Of a stretch of DNA of 13,580 nt, positions 1 through 8,000 are shown piece after piece. The stretch's first letter is position 1. The number at the start of each line of letters is the position of its first letter. The translations under genes were made by a program, and so were the position numbers. The notes beneath the pieces were generated by a model that saw nothing but the letters and a program-made list of their open reading frames with translations, had not been told where the DNA came from and ran no database searches. Source of the stretch: Leptotrichia sp. oral taxon 215. Its GTDB lineage: Bacteria > Fusobacteriota > Fusobacteriia > Fusobacteriales > Leptotrichiaceae. The DNA lies in NCBI GenBank assembly GCA_905371725.1, contig CAJPML010000005.1, positions 1 to 13,580 of the forward strand, given 5' to 3'.

Positions 1-1536
1 ATTCTAGGTGTTGTTGCCCGTATTCTCTCAGGGATATTTTCCCATATTTCAGCATTCAATATTCTCTATAAAATAAGAATTGATCTTATTGAACACATGT
101 CAAAACTGAATATGGGATTTTTTAAGAAAAATATGACTGGAAAACTGAAAAAAATAATTAACGAAGATGTGGAAAAACTGGAAAATTTCATTGCACACCA
201 GATTCCGGATTTATCTTCAGCTTTTGCAACTCCCCTCATTTTTCTTGGAATTATGTTTTATTTTAACTGGCAGCTTTCTTTAGTATTATTTATACCTATT
301 ATTTTAGGAATATTAGCTCAAAGTGGTATGTTTAAAAATTATATGGGAAAAGTTGACCATTTTTATAAACTCGTTGCAAAGTTAAATTCCACTATTATGG
401 AATATATAAATGCCATGAATGTAATGAAAGCCTTTAATCTCACTGCAAAATCATTTAAGGATTACAGAAATAACACTCAGGAGTACGCAGATTACTGGAT
501 TGAACTTACAGAGCTTGCAGTTCCTTATTATTCAGCATTTCTCTGCCTTTTGGATACAGGGCTGCTTTTTATCATTCCAATCGGAGGAATAATGCTTTTA
601 AATGGTAAAATAACAATTTCTGTATACATTCTTTTTCTTCTGATGAGTACAATATTCCTGAACTCACTGAAGACACTATTTGAACTTTCAGAAAGTCTTT
701 CGTTTCTTCTAAAGGGAATGGAAAAAATCATTGAAATTTTTAATGAAAAGGAACAAAAATCAGGAGATATTTCCTTTCCCGAACATTTTTCAGAAAGTTT
801 GAAATATGAAAATGTAACATTCGCATACAACAAGGCAAAAGTTATAAATAATTTTACCCTGACTATAAGGGCAGGAACTACTACAGCACTTGTAGGCCCT
901 TCAGGATCAGGAAAGACTACGATAGGACTTCTTGCCGGAAGATTCTGGGATATTGACGAAGGAAAAATAACTATTGATGGAACTGATATAAAAGACATTT
1001 CATATGAAAGCCTTGTGGATAATATATCCTTTGTTTTTCAGGACACTTTCATGCTTCACGATACAATTTACGAGAATATTATAATGGGAAAAAATTATAC
1101 ACGTGAGGAAGTGGAAAATGCTGCGAAAAAGGCACAGATTCACGACTTTATCATGTCACTGCCTGACAGATATGAAACAAAAATAGGAGAAGGCGGAGTA
1201 AAACTAAGCGGTGGAGAAAAACAAAGAATCTCAATTGCCCGTGCTATACTAAAAAATACTCCTATTGTCATTCTTGATGAAGTTACGTCATATTCTGACA
1301 TTGAAAATGAGGCTAAAATACAGTCAGCCCTCAAAACTTTGCTTAAAGGAAAGACTGCACTTATTATTGCCCACAGACTTTATACTATAAAAAATGCTGA
1401 TAATATTGTTTTCATGAAGAAGGGACAGATAACTGAACAGGGTACGCATGAAGAACTTCTCAGAAACAAAGGCGATTACTGGCATCTGTGGTCTCTCTAC
1501 AATGAAAATGATCTGGAAAAGGAGGTTGCGGAATAA
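1..1536 (+). CDS. ABC transporter half-protein, permease plus ATPase (5' end cut by window)
   Basis: Exporter-fold ABC half-transporter: membrane helices followed by a cytoplasmic ATPase that drives substrate movement. The frame is open from base 1 with no stop, so the true start lies upstream; an ATG at 97 is internal. The 511 visible residues compare with about 580 in the family, so roughly the first 60-80 are missing. Hydrophobic membrane segments lie near visible residues 70-110 and 175-225. The ATPase shows Walker A (GPSGSGKTT, 299-307), Q-loop Gln 347, signature LSGGE (402-406), Walker B VILDE (423-427, catalytic Glu present) and H-loop His 458. The D-loop is odd, SYSD instead of the usual SALD. 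The stop overlaps the start of the next gene by one base, and the two products probably form a heterodimer. Substrate cannot be read from sequence; multidrug, peptide or metallophore are all possible. Confidence 0.93.
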   Translation: MLGVVARILSGIFSHISAFNILYKIRIDLIEHMSKLNMGFFKKNMTGKLKKIINEDVEKLENFIAHQIPDLSSAFATPLIFLGIMFYFNWQLSLVLFIPIILGILAQSGMFKNYMGKVDHFYKLVAKLNSTIMEYINAMNVMKAFNLTAKSFKDYRNNTQEYADYWIELTELAVPYYSAFLCLLDTGLLFIIPIGGIMLLNGKITISVYILFLLMSTIFLNSLKTLFELSESLSFLLKGMEKIIEIFNEKEQKSGDISFPEHFSESLKYENVTFAYNKAKVINNFTLTIRAGTTTALVGPSGSGKTTIGLLAGRFWDIDEGKITIDGTDIKDISYESLVDNISFVFQDTFMLHDTIYENIIMGKNYTREEVENAAKKAQIHDFIMSLPDRYETKIGEGGVKLSGGEKQRISIARAILKNTPIVILDEVTSYSDIENEAKIQSALKTLLKGKTALIIAHRLYTIKNADNIVFMKKGQITEQGTHEELLRNKGDYWHLWSLYNENDLEKEVAE

Positions 1537-3269
1537 TGTTAAATGATATAAAAACACTTTCAGGCAAAGAGTTTAAACGTTTAAAAAAACCTGTATTCCT
1601 ACTTGTGATTGATTCACTGTTTTATATGATGAATTATATGATGTTTTACTTTACAATAGTAGACCTTATAACGGAAACCTTTACACTGAACAAAATTATT
1701 GTTTATACTGTTATAATGATTGTAGCAAATACTGTCAGATATCTTTTCAACCGTGTAGGTTATACAGGAATACAGAGTCAGGGAGCCAGAATTATTCAGG
1801 ATTTACGTCTCCGTATGGGAGATCATCTGAGAAACCTTAATTTAGGATATTTTAACAAGCATAATATAGGAAATGTCATAAATATCATAACTAATGACCT
1901 TCAGGATTTCGAACATGTTCTTACTCACAGTACATCTGAACTTATTAAACTTGGCATACTTTCAGTATATTTACTGCTTGTTACCTTTGCTATTTCTCCC
2001 ATTCTCGGAATTTTGCAAATTCTCATAGCTGCTGCAGGTGCGATTTTTATTGTTCTTGGAATGAAAAAAAGTTCAAAGATAGCACTTAAGAAAAAACATA
2101 CAATGGACGATGTAGTTTCACGTATGGTTGAATATATTTCAGGAATGGAACTTTTTAAATCCTATAATCTTGCAGGAGAAAAATTTAAAAGACTCAAGGA
2201 CAGTTTCAATGACCTTAAAAAAGAAAGTATTAATACTGAAATTGCCTTAGCTCCGTATGTTCTTATTTTCCAGCTGATTGTTGATATTTCCTTTGCATTG
2301 CTTCTTTTGGTATCAACACAGCTTTTCATAAACGGTTCTATAAATAAAATAATGTTCTTTTCATACATCATAATAGGACTTTCGCTTTCAAACATTCTGA
2401 AGGCATTTTCAGGACAGTATGTATTTTTTCAGTATATGAAACTTGCAACTGACAAACTTATCAATGTATATAATGAGAAGGAAATTTCCTATGAATTTGA
2501 AGTCATGCCATTTAAAAACTATGACATAAAGTTTGAGAATGTTAGTTTTTCTTATGAAAAAGACAAGCCTGTATTAAAAAACATCAGCTTTGAAGCAAAG
2601 CAGGGAACTTCTACTGCACTTGTAGGTTCGTCAGGTTCCGGAAAAACTACTGTTACAAACCTTATTGCAAGATTCTGGGACTGTCAGTCAGGAATTATTT
2701 CCATTGATGGAACAGATATAACAAAAATTTACCCTGAAGAACTTCTAACAAATATAAGTATGATTTTTCAGGATGTCTATCTTGTAAATGACACAGTAGA
2801 AAACAATATAAAGCTTGGAAAACCTGATGCAACGCACGAAGAAGTTGTTAAAGCCGCAAAAGATGCAAGCTGTCATGAATTTATAACAGAACTTGAAAAC
2901 AGTTATGATACTGTTGTGGGTGAAGGCGGTTCTACTCTTTCAGGTGGTGAAAAGCAGAGAATTTCCATTGCAAGGGCTCTACTGAAGGACACTCCCGTTA
3001 TCCTTCTTGATGAAGCTACTGCTTCCCTCGATGCCGATAATGAGCATGAAATAAGAAAATCACTAGATAAATTGATTAAAAATAAAACTGTAATTACTAT
3101 TGCCCATAAACTTAATACTATAAAAAATTATGATCAGATAATTGTTATGTCTGATGGAATTATAGAAGAAAAGGGTACTCACGAAGAACTTATGAAAAAT
3201 AAAAAACGTTATTATGAAATGTATACTGAAATGAAAAAGGCTCAAAGCAATGAATATAGTCTGATTTAA
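1536..3269 (+). CDS. ABC transporter half-protein, permease plus ATPase
   Basis: Second exporter-type half-transporter, complete at 577 residues, the normal length for the family. Six membrane helices are expected; strongly hydrophobic stretches are seen at about residues 18-45, 52-68, 138-175 and 240-290. The ATPase domain (about 330-577) carries Walker A (GSSGSGKTT, 364-372), Q-loop Gln 412, signature LSGGE (468-472), Walker B VILLDE (488-493), a canonical-type D-loop (SLD) and H-loop His 524, so this site looks fully active. The ATG at 1536 shares its A with the TAA of the preceding gene, and a strong AAAAGGAGG at 1517-1525 sits 10 nt upstream, inside the previous gene; translation is therefore likely coupled, giving equal amounts of both subunits. 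Partner is the preceding gene product. The nearby AraC regulator and flavodoxin hint at a role in metal or siderophore traffic, but this is inference only. Confidence 0.95.
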   Translation: MLNDIKTLSGKEFKRLKKPVFLLVIDSLFYMMNYMMFYFTIVDLITETFTLNKIIVYTVIMIVANTVRYLFNRVGYTGIQSQGARIIQDLRLRMGDHLRNLNLGYFNKHNIGNVINIITNDLQDFEHVLTHSTSELIKLGILSVYLLLVTFAISPILGILQILIAAAGAIFIVLGMKKSSKIALKKKHTMDDVVSRMVEYISGMELFKSYNLAGEKFKRLKDSFNDLKKESINTEIALAPYVLIFQLIVDISFALLLLVSTQLFINGSINKIMFFSYIIIGLSLSNILKAFSGQYVFFQYMKLATDKLINVYNEKEISYEFEVMPFKNYDIKFENVSFSYEKDKPVLKNISFEAKQGTSTALVGSSGSGKTTVTNLIARFWDCQSGIISIDGTDITKIYPEELLTNISMIFQDVYLVNDTVENNIKLGKPDATHEEVVKAAKDASCHEFITELENSYDTVVGEGGSTLSGGEKQRISIARALLKDTPVILLDEATASLDADNEHEIRKSLDKLIKNKTVITIAHKLNTIKNYDQIIVMSDGIIEEKGTHEELMKNKKRYYEMYTEMKKAQSNEYSLI

Positions 3270-3289
3270 TAAAATTATTCTATTATAAT

Positions 3290-3357
3290 ATATTAAAAAG
3301 AGGTTTTCTCTAAGCTAAAAATACACAACTAGCCTAGATACAACCTCTTTTTAATAT
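3290..3357. terminator. Long bidirectional intrinsic terminator hairpin
   Basis: Bases 3290-3305 and 3342-3357 are a perfect 16-bp inverted repeat with an AAAAAGAGG / CCTCTTTTT core, so each strand ends the stem in a T run. Inside it, 3309-3316 pairs with 3331-3338 (7 of 8 pairs), leaving a 14-nt loop. It lies between the convergent ABC transporter operon and flavodoxin gene, which fits a shared two-way terminator. Confidence 0.8.
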
Positions 3358-3370
3358 TTCTTGCAAAAAA

Positions 3371-3793
3371 TTAACTAACTATTGCTTTTCCATATTCTTT
3401 ACATTTTTCTATTTTTTCATCATCATCTGGAGCCAGATTTACTATGCATCCTTCTCCAACAACTGAAATATCTTCTTTATCCAGTTCCTGTATCCACATA
3501 CTCATGAAATCTCCTTCACCCCAGTCGTTTGAACCGAAAAGTCCTACTCTTTTTCCAGCCAGCTTATCTTTTACGCTTTCAATATAGTCAATTACTTCCT
3601 GAGCTACTTCTTCAGATCCTGTTGCAGGTGATCCAAATGCCACGAAATCAGCATCTACTGAACTTTCATCTGCTGCATCTACTGAAATCATTTCTACTTC
3701 TGCTCCGGCAGCTTTTGCTCCTTCCTCTATAAATGTTGCTATTTGTTCTGTATTTCCTGTACTACTAAAATAAATTATATTCAATTTAGCCAT
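3371..3793 (-). CDS. Short-chain flavodoxin
   Basis: Small FMN-binding electron carrier of the cytoplasm, which commonly replaces ferredoxin when iron is scarce. At 140 residues it has the usual short-chain flavodoxin length. The N-terminal strand leads into the phosphate-binding loop SSTGNT (10-15); the first isoalloxazine loop is GSPATG (54-59) and the second is GSNDWGEGD (87-95), with Trp 91 a likely flavin-stacking residue. The protein is acidic, as expected for a donor that docks to basic partners. Start is the ATG at 3793, preceded by AGGAGGA at 3798-3804. It has its own near-consensus promoter and ends at the two-way terminator, so it is probably monocistronic. The partner enzyme is not in the window. 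Identity as a flavodoxin is secure; its physiological partner is unknown. Confidence 0.95.
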   Translation of the reverse strand: MAKLNIIYFSSTGNTEQIATFIEEGAKAAGAEVEMISVDAADESSVDADFVAFGSPATGSEEVAQEVIDYIESVKDKLAGKRVGLFGSNDWGEGDFMSMWIQELDKEDISVVGEGCIVNLAPDDDEKIEKCKEYGKAIVS

Positions 3794-3843
3794 TTTTTCC
3801 TCCTAAAAAATTATTTTATATATTTCTTAAATTTACTCCCTTT

Positions 3844-3872
3844 AGTATACAATCAATTAATTTGTATGTCAA
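3844..3872 (-). promoter_or_regulatory. Near-consensus sigma-70 promoter of the flavodoxin gene
   Basis: On the minus strand, TTGACA (3872-3867, perfect -35) is followed after exactly 17 nt by TATACT (3849-3844, 5 of 6 matches to the -10 consensus). The start site would fall near 3837, giving a leader of about 45 nt. This is the best-matching promoter in the window and suggests strong expression of flavodoxin unless repressed. Confidence 0.8.
3847..3867. promoter_or_regulatory. Inverted repeat inside the flavodoxin promoter (candidate operator)
   Basis: ATACAA at 3847-3852 and TTGTAT at 3862-3867 form a perfect 6-bp dyad with a 9-nt gap. It fills the -35/-10 spacer and touches both hexamers, where a dimeric repressor would block RNA polymerase. 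It does not match a Fur box that I can recognise. In AT-rich DNA a 6-bp dyad can arise by chance. Confidence 0.35.
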
Positions 3873-3891
3873 TAGTTTTAGTAAATTCTAT

Positions 3892-4911
3892 TTAAGATTT
3901 TATTTTTTTTCTATATTTATTTGGCAATATTCCAAAAATTTTTTTAAATGCTATCGAAAATTTGCTTGGATTTTCATATCCTATTTCTATTGCAATATCT
4001 AAAATATTAATATCTGTTGTTTCAAGTAACTTTTTTGCATACTCCATCTTTTTTTTACGGATATACTGTGATACACTTAATCCTTCTATACTTTTGAAAG
4101 AGCTTTGGATCTGATAGTTACTTAATCCCATTATTCCAGAAATTTCTTTCATTGACGGCATTTCTTCTATCGAATATCTTTTTAAAATTGATTTAATTTT
4201 TTTAGTAATTTTTTCATTATTCAGCATTATATTTTCTAAAGATTTTATTTGTATTTCCAATATCATGAAAAGAAGTTGTAAAATTTTCATTTTGAATTGA
4301 AAATATTCATTTATATTTGTGATTTCTATATTTTCAATCTGACTTGTCAAAATATTTATTTGTGAATTTGATTTTCCATAACAAAAAGTATCATTTTTAA
4401 ATATGTTAAAGACTTTTTTTCTCCAGTAAGATAATATTTTTTTGTCTATGGAAGAATCCAGAAGATCTGATTCTAACCTATTCATATCAAGAAAAAGTAT
4501 TATATTTTTAGAATCTTTACTTTCTAAATAAAGATCTTTTACATCAGTATTGTTTACATTATAGATAAGTATGTCTCCTTTTTTTAATGTATAAATTCTG
4601 TTATTTTTCCTTATAACAGAACAAGTTCCCGCAACACAGCATACTATCTTAATAATTTTTGTATCTGGAAGAGAATAGATGGGTGTTCTTTCTATTTTTC
4701 CTGTCTGATTAAACAGGAAAATTTCATAACTGGAGCCTAACATGTACCTTTCAATTATAATTTTTACATCTTCATCATTTCCTTCCACATAATATTTTGT
4801 GCTAAATTTTCTTTTTTCTTCTTTCATTTTAAATCTTGCATTCAATGCTTTAATAAAAGAATTTATTAATTCATCTTTCAAACGATATTCTAATTTTCCA
4901 TCTCTTTTCAC
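3892..4911 (-). CDS. AraC/XylS-family transcriptional regulator
   Basis: DNA-binding regulator of 339 residues with the AraC-type double helix-turn-helix at the C-terminus (about 240-336). The first HTH covers SMKEISGIMGLSNYQIQ (253-269) and the second NILDIAIEIGYENPSKFS (302-319), followed by the family-typical FKKIFGILPNKYR. The N-terminal half looks like a small-molecule sensor domain; residues 85-120 have the beta-rich pattern seen in PchR-type regulators, with an unusual cysteine group (91, 92, 97). The start is GTG at 4911: an in-frame TAA at 4932-4930 rules out anything further upstream, and a modest GGGGCAGG lies 6 nt before it. It precedes the flavodoxin gene on the same strand, although that gene has its own promoter. 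Likely targets are the ABC transporter pair or flavodoxin, by proximity only. The ligand is unknown. Confidence 0.92.
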   Translation of the reverse strand: MKRDGKLEYRLKDELINSFIKALNARFKMKEEKRKFSTKYYVEGNDEDVKIIIERYMLGSSYEIFLFNQTGKIERTPIYSLPDTKIIKIVCCVAGTCSVIRKNNRIYTLKKGDILIYNVNNTDVKDLYLESKDSKNIILFLDMNRLESDLLDSSIDKKILSYWRKKVFNIFKNDTFCYGKSNSQINILTSQIENIEITNINEYFQFKMKILQLLFMILEIQIKSLENIMLNNEKITKKIKSILKRYSIEEMPSMKEISGIMGLSNYQIQSSFKSIEGLSVSQYIRKKKMEYAKKLLETTDINILDIAIEIGYENPSKFSIAFKKIFGILPNKYRKKIKS

Positions 4912-4950
4912 AAAATACCTGCCCCATTTTTAAATTTTTATATTGTATGT

Positions 4951-4979
4951 ATTATACTTCAATTATATCTTTTTTTCTA
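4951..4979 (-). promoter_or_regulatory. Probable promoter of the AraC-family regulator
   Basis: On the minus strand a perfect -10 TATAAT (4956-4951) lies 17 nt after TAGAAA (4979-4974, 4 of 6 matches to the -35 consensus). A second TATAAT at 4967-4962 has no acceptable -35. The leader would be about 35 nt. The region is very AT-rich, so chance matches are possible. Confidence 0.5.
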
Positions 4980-5005
4980 ATCCTTTCTGAAAATAATCCT
5001 AAAAC

Positions 5006-5051
5006 AAAAAAAGAGAATGCTAGAAAAATCATATTCTAATTCTCTTTTTTT
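5006..5051 (-). terminator. Intrinsic terminator of the autotransporter gene
   Basis: Bases 5006-5018 (A7 then GAGAAT) pair perfectly over 13 bp with 5039-5051 (ATTCTC then T7). A further 5-bp inner stem pairs 5021-5025 with 5034-5038 around an 8-nt loop. Read on the minus strand, it lies 31 nt past the stop of the autotransporter gene and ends in a T run, and it insulates the AraC-family gene downstream. Confidence 0.85.
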
Positions 5052-5082
5052 CTTTAATAAAATATTTTTTACTATAACTTAT

Positions 5083-8000
5083 TTAGAAATTAAATCTCAG
5101 ACCGGTAGTAAACACATTGTTTCTTCCCTTCTTCTCTATCTTTCCGTCATAGTTTACATACCATGCAAATCTTGGATTCACTTCTGTAAGCACTCCTGCT
5201 CCTATCCATGTCTGGTTCTTTGATAAACCTATCCCCTTTACTGTAAACTTTGCATTCGATAACCCTGTATATGCCGCCTCAAAGCTTAAATCCTGTTCCT
5301 TGAAACCTAATTGGTGCGTCACATATCCCTGAAACGTACTCTTGCTTCCATTACTCCAATTCACTCCCTGTCCTACTCTTACTCCTACAAGCCCTGCTGT
5401 CTGGCTATATGTCTTCTTATCTGCTGTAAGTCCAAACTGGCTGTTCTCTTCTGTAAAGCCTCCTCTTGATACTGTATCATGCGATAATCCTACATACGGT
5501 GTCAATGTAAAGTTACCCTTCTTCACATCATAACCTGTTTCCACATAGCCTGAATATACTGTGTCATTATGGTTTATCTTTGCTCTGCTTACATTTGATG
5601 TACCAAGTATTATATCTCTTTCAACCTTACTGTCTACAAAGCCTGCTCCCAGTCTTCCCTGAACATAATATGGTACTTCCTTATTTCCTAATCTTCCATA
5701 TAATGAGATTCCAAAATTGTCTGCATTTGATTTCCCACCATGTCTATCAAAGTTTACCTTAGATGTCGAATATGACAGTGCTGCTCCTAATATAAGATTT
5801 TCTCCAAATTTTCTGTCTACTCCTACCTGCCCTCCTGTTACCCTTGTCTTTCCTTCTCCAAATCCTTCCTGCTTAAGCTTTCCATTTGCTCCTATACCTG
5901 TTACCCATAGTCCTGCATTGTCTCCTACATTTTCAAGAGTTCCAAGCATTACAAGTCTGTTAGAAAGATCCTTATTCACTGTCTGTGAATGCTGGAATGT
6001 AAGTGCCTGTGCTGATGCATATATCTGTCCTGAAAGACTGTCTAATATTGCTGCCCTTGTTGGTAGTGACATTGTCTGTAGCTGTGCAGCGTCCATTGCA
6101 AATTTCTTAACTGCTCCGTTACCTTTTTCAACTTCTTCATCAAGTTTCTTAAATGATGCTTCAAGATTTTCTGCTACATCCTTTCTCATTGCATCTGCTT
6201 CAGGAAGTTCTGATATATATTCCTCTACATTTTTTCTGCTGACTGTTACATCTATTTTTCTATCATCTGCTTTTACTGAAGATGCTATCATCTCAGGTGT
6301 TTCTACCTTGCTGAAATTTCCATTTACTCCACCTTCAGCTTCAATCACTGTTGAAGTCATTCCTTTTGCAGTAATGTATCTGTTACCCATTGTCTGTCTC
6401 AGAGCTGTATTTCCACTAAGATTAACTGTTCCCTTTACTGTGAGCTTTGTTCCTATTTCAGCCTTTGTTACAGCTCCATTTCCTGCATTATAGTCTCCTG
6501 TTATAACCGCTCCTGAACCTCTGTTCTCAAAAGTTCCTCCACTATTCTGAACACTAACTGGCATAAATGTTCCGTCATGATTTTTCTTTCCGATCATTGT
6601 TGTAGGATATGTAACCAAAGTTCCATTTTGTTCTATATCAATATTTGAAGCATTTTCTCCATATATTTCAAGAGTTCCACCTCTTATTTCGGTAACACCA
6701 TCATAAGTATTATTTCCTGTCAAAATTAATTTTCCATTACCAGATTTTTCGAGACCTCCATTACCAGCTATGTCATTTTCAAATATTGAAGTTATATTAT
6801 CGGGTATATTAGCATTAAACATTCCTCTTAAACCTGCATCTGCAGCACTTTTCCCTACAAGTAGTTCACTACTGAACTGAGCAGGCCCTTTTAAAGCCTT
6901 CGTTTCATCAAGAAGTCCCCATCCAAATACAGTATCTACTCCTGGTTGTCCTATATCTTTTGCAGTTGTTAACAGTGTCTGTTTCAGCTCATGTCCTGTC
7001 ATCCATGGGAATTTTTCCTTTACTTTAACTGCAGCAGCTGTTACTCTTGGAGCTGCAAATGAAGATCCATAAGCTGAACATCCTTCTAATTCACAATTTC
7101 CATTTGCAGAAATTGACCACCACATAGCTGCTCCAGCTCTTGCAAGATGTGGACTATATTCTCTTCCATCAGGTTTTACTCCTATTGCTGCAATCCATCC
7201 TTTATGAAGTTCAGAAATATAAGCCGGCATTCCTGCCTGAATAGTTGGTGCATTGTATGTAGTTCTTCCACCTCCAGCAATAGGAGTTGTGTTTCCGGCA
7301 GCCCATATAAATAATGAACCGTTTCTTACTGCCATTTTATAAAAATTATTTAACTCATCTATTCTTGCATCTAAAACTGAGGCATCAATTTGACTTTCCC
7401 TTAATACAGAGGGTCTTAAAGGTAATTTATAAGTTGCTGAATTATAATCAGAAAACTCACTTGGTGTCCCAAAAGACTGATTAAATATTCTTACTCCTTT
7501 ACTATATAATTCTTCATATTTTTCTTTATCTGTAACTAAATAATCTCCTCTTTCTCCAAAACTTACTCCGTAAACCGAAGCCCCTTTTGCACCCTTTCCA
7601 TTTTTTCCTGCTAAAATTGTTGCAACCATAAGTCCATGTTCGCTTTCACTTAATGTACTGTTTGCTCCTAAAGTTTTATTTATGGCAGTAAATCTTTCTC
7701 CAAATTCTTCTTCTATAACTTTTTTGAAAGTGTCTCTTTCTAAAAAACCTTCATAATCACGTCTTGTATGAAATCCTTCTGTTTTTGCATTTCCACTCAA
7801 AAAATCACTATCCAGAACTCCTACTTTAACTCCTTGTCCCGTAATATTTCTTGAATCAGAAGGTTTAGGAAAACGATTATCAGCACTTGGCGTCTGAGGT
7901 ATTGTTCTTGGAACTGTATTCTGTGGTTGTGTCACTTGTCCATTGTTGTTTCCATTATTGGTTCCATTGGTATTTCCTGAATCTACATTTACATTTCCAA

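Noticed and set aside
97..99. ATG at 97 as the true start of the first ABC gene
   Set aside because: The frame is open to base 1 and the encoded upstream residues (for example NILYKIRIDLIEHM) match the usual ABC exporter sequence before this point, so the gene is cut by the window edge.
528..998. A 156-codon minus-strand frame within the first ABC gene
   Set aside because: It overlaps the membrane and Walker A coding region of a clear gene, with no family signature of its own.
3290..3357. Integron attC site or miniature transposon
   Set aside because: No integrase core-site pattern, no target-site duplication that can be recognised, and position and T runs fit a terminator.
5717..6493. A 258-codon open frame on the plus strand opposite the autotransporter
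   Set aside because: It lies wholly inside the autotransporter gene on the other strand. Its product is Ser/Pro/Phe-rich with no domain, as expected from the complement of a Gly/Lys/Glu-rich gene, and there is no good ribosome site.
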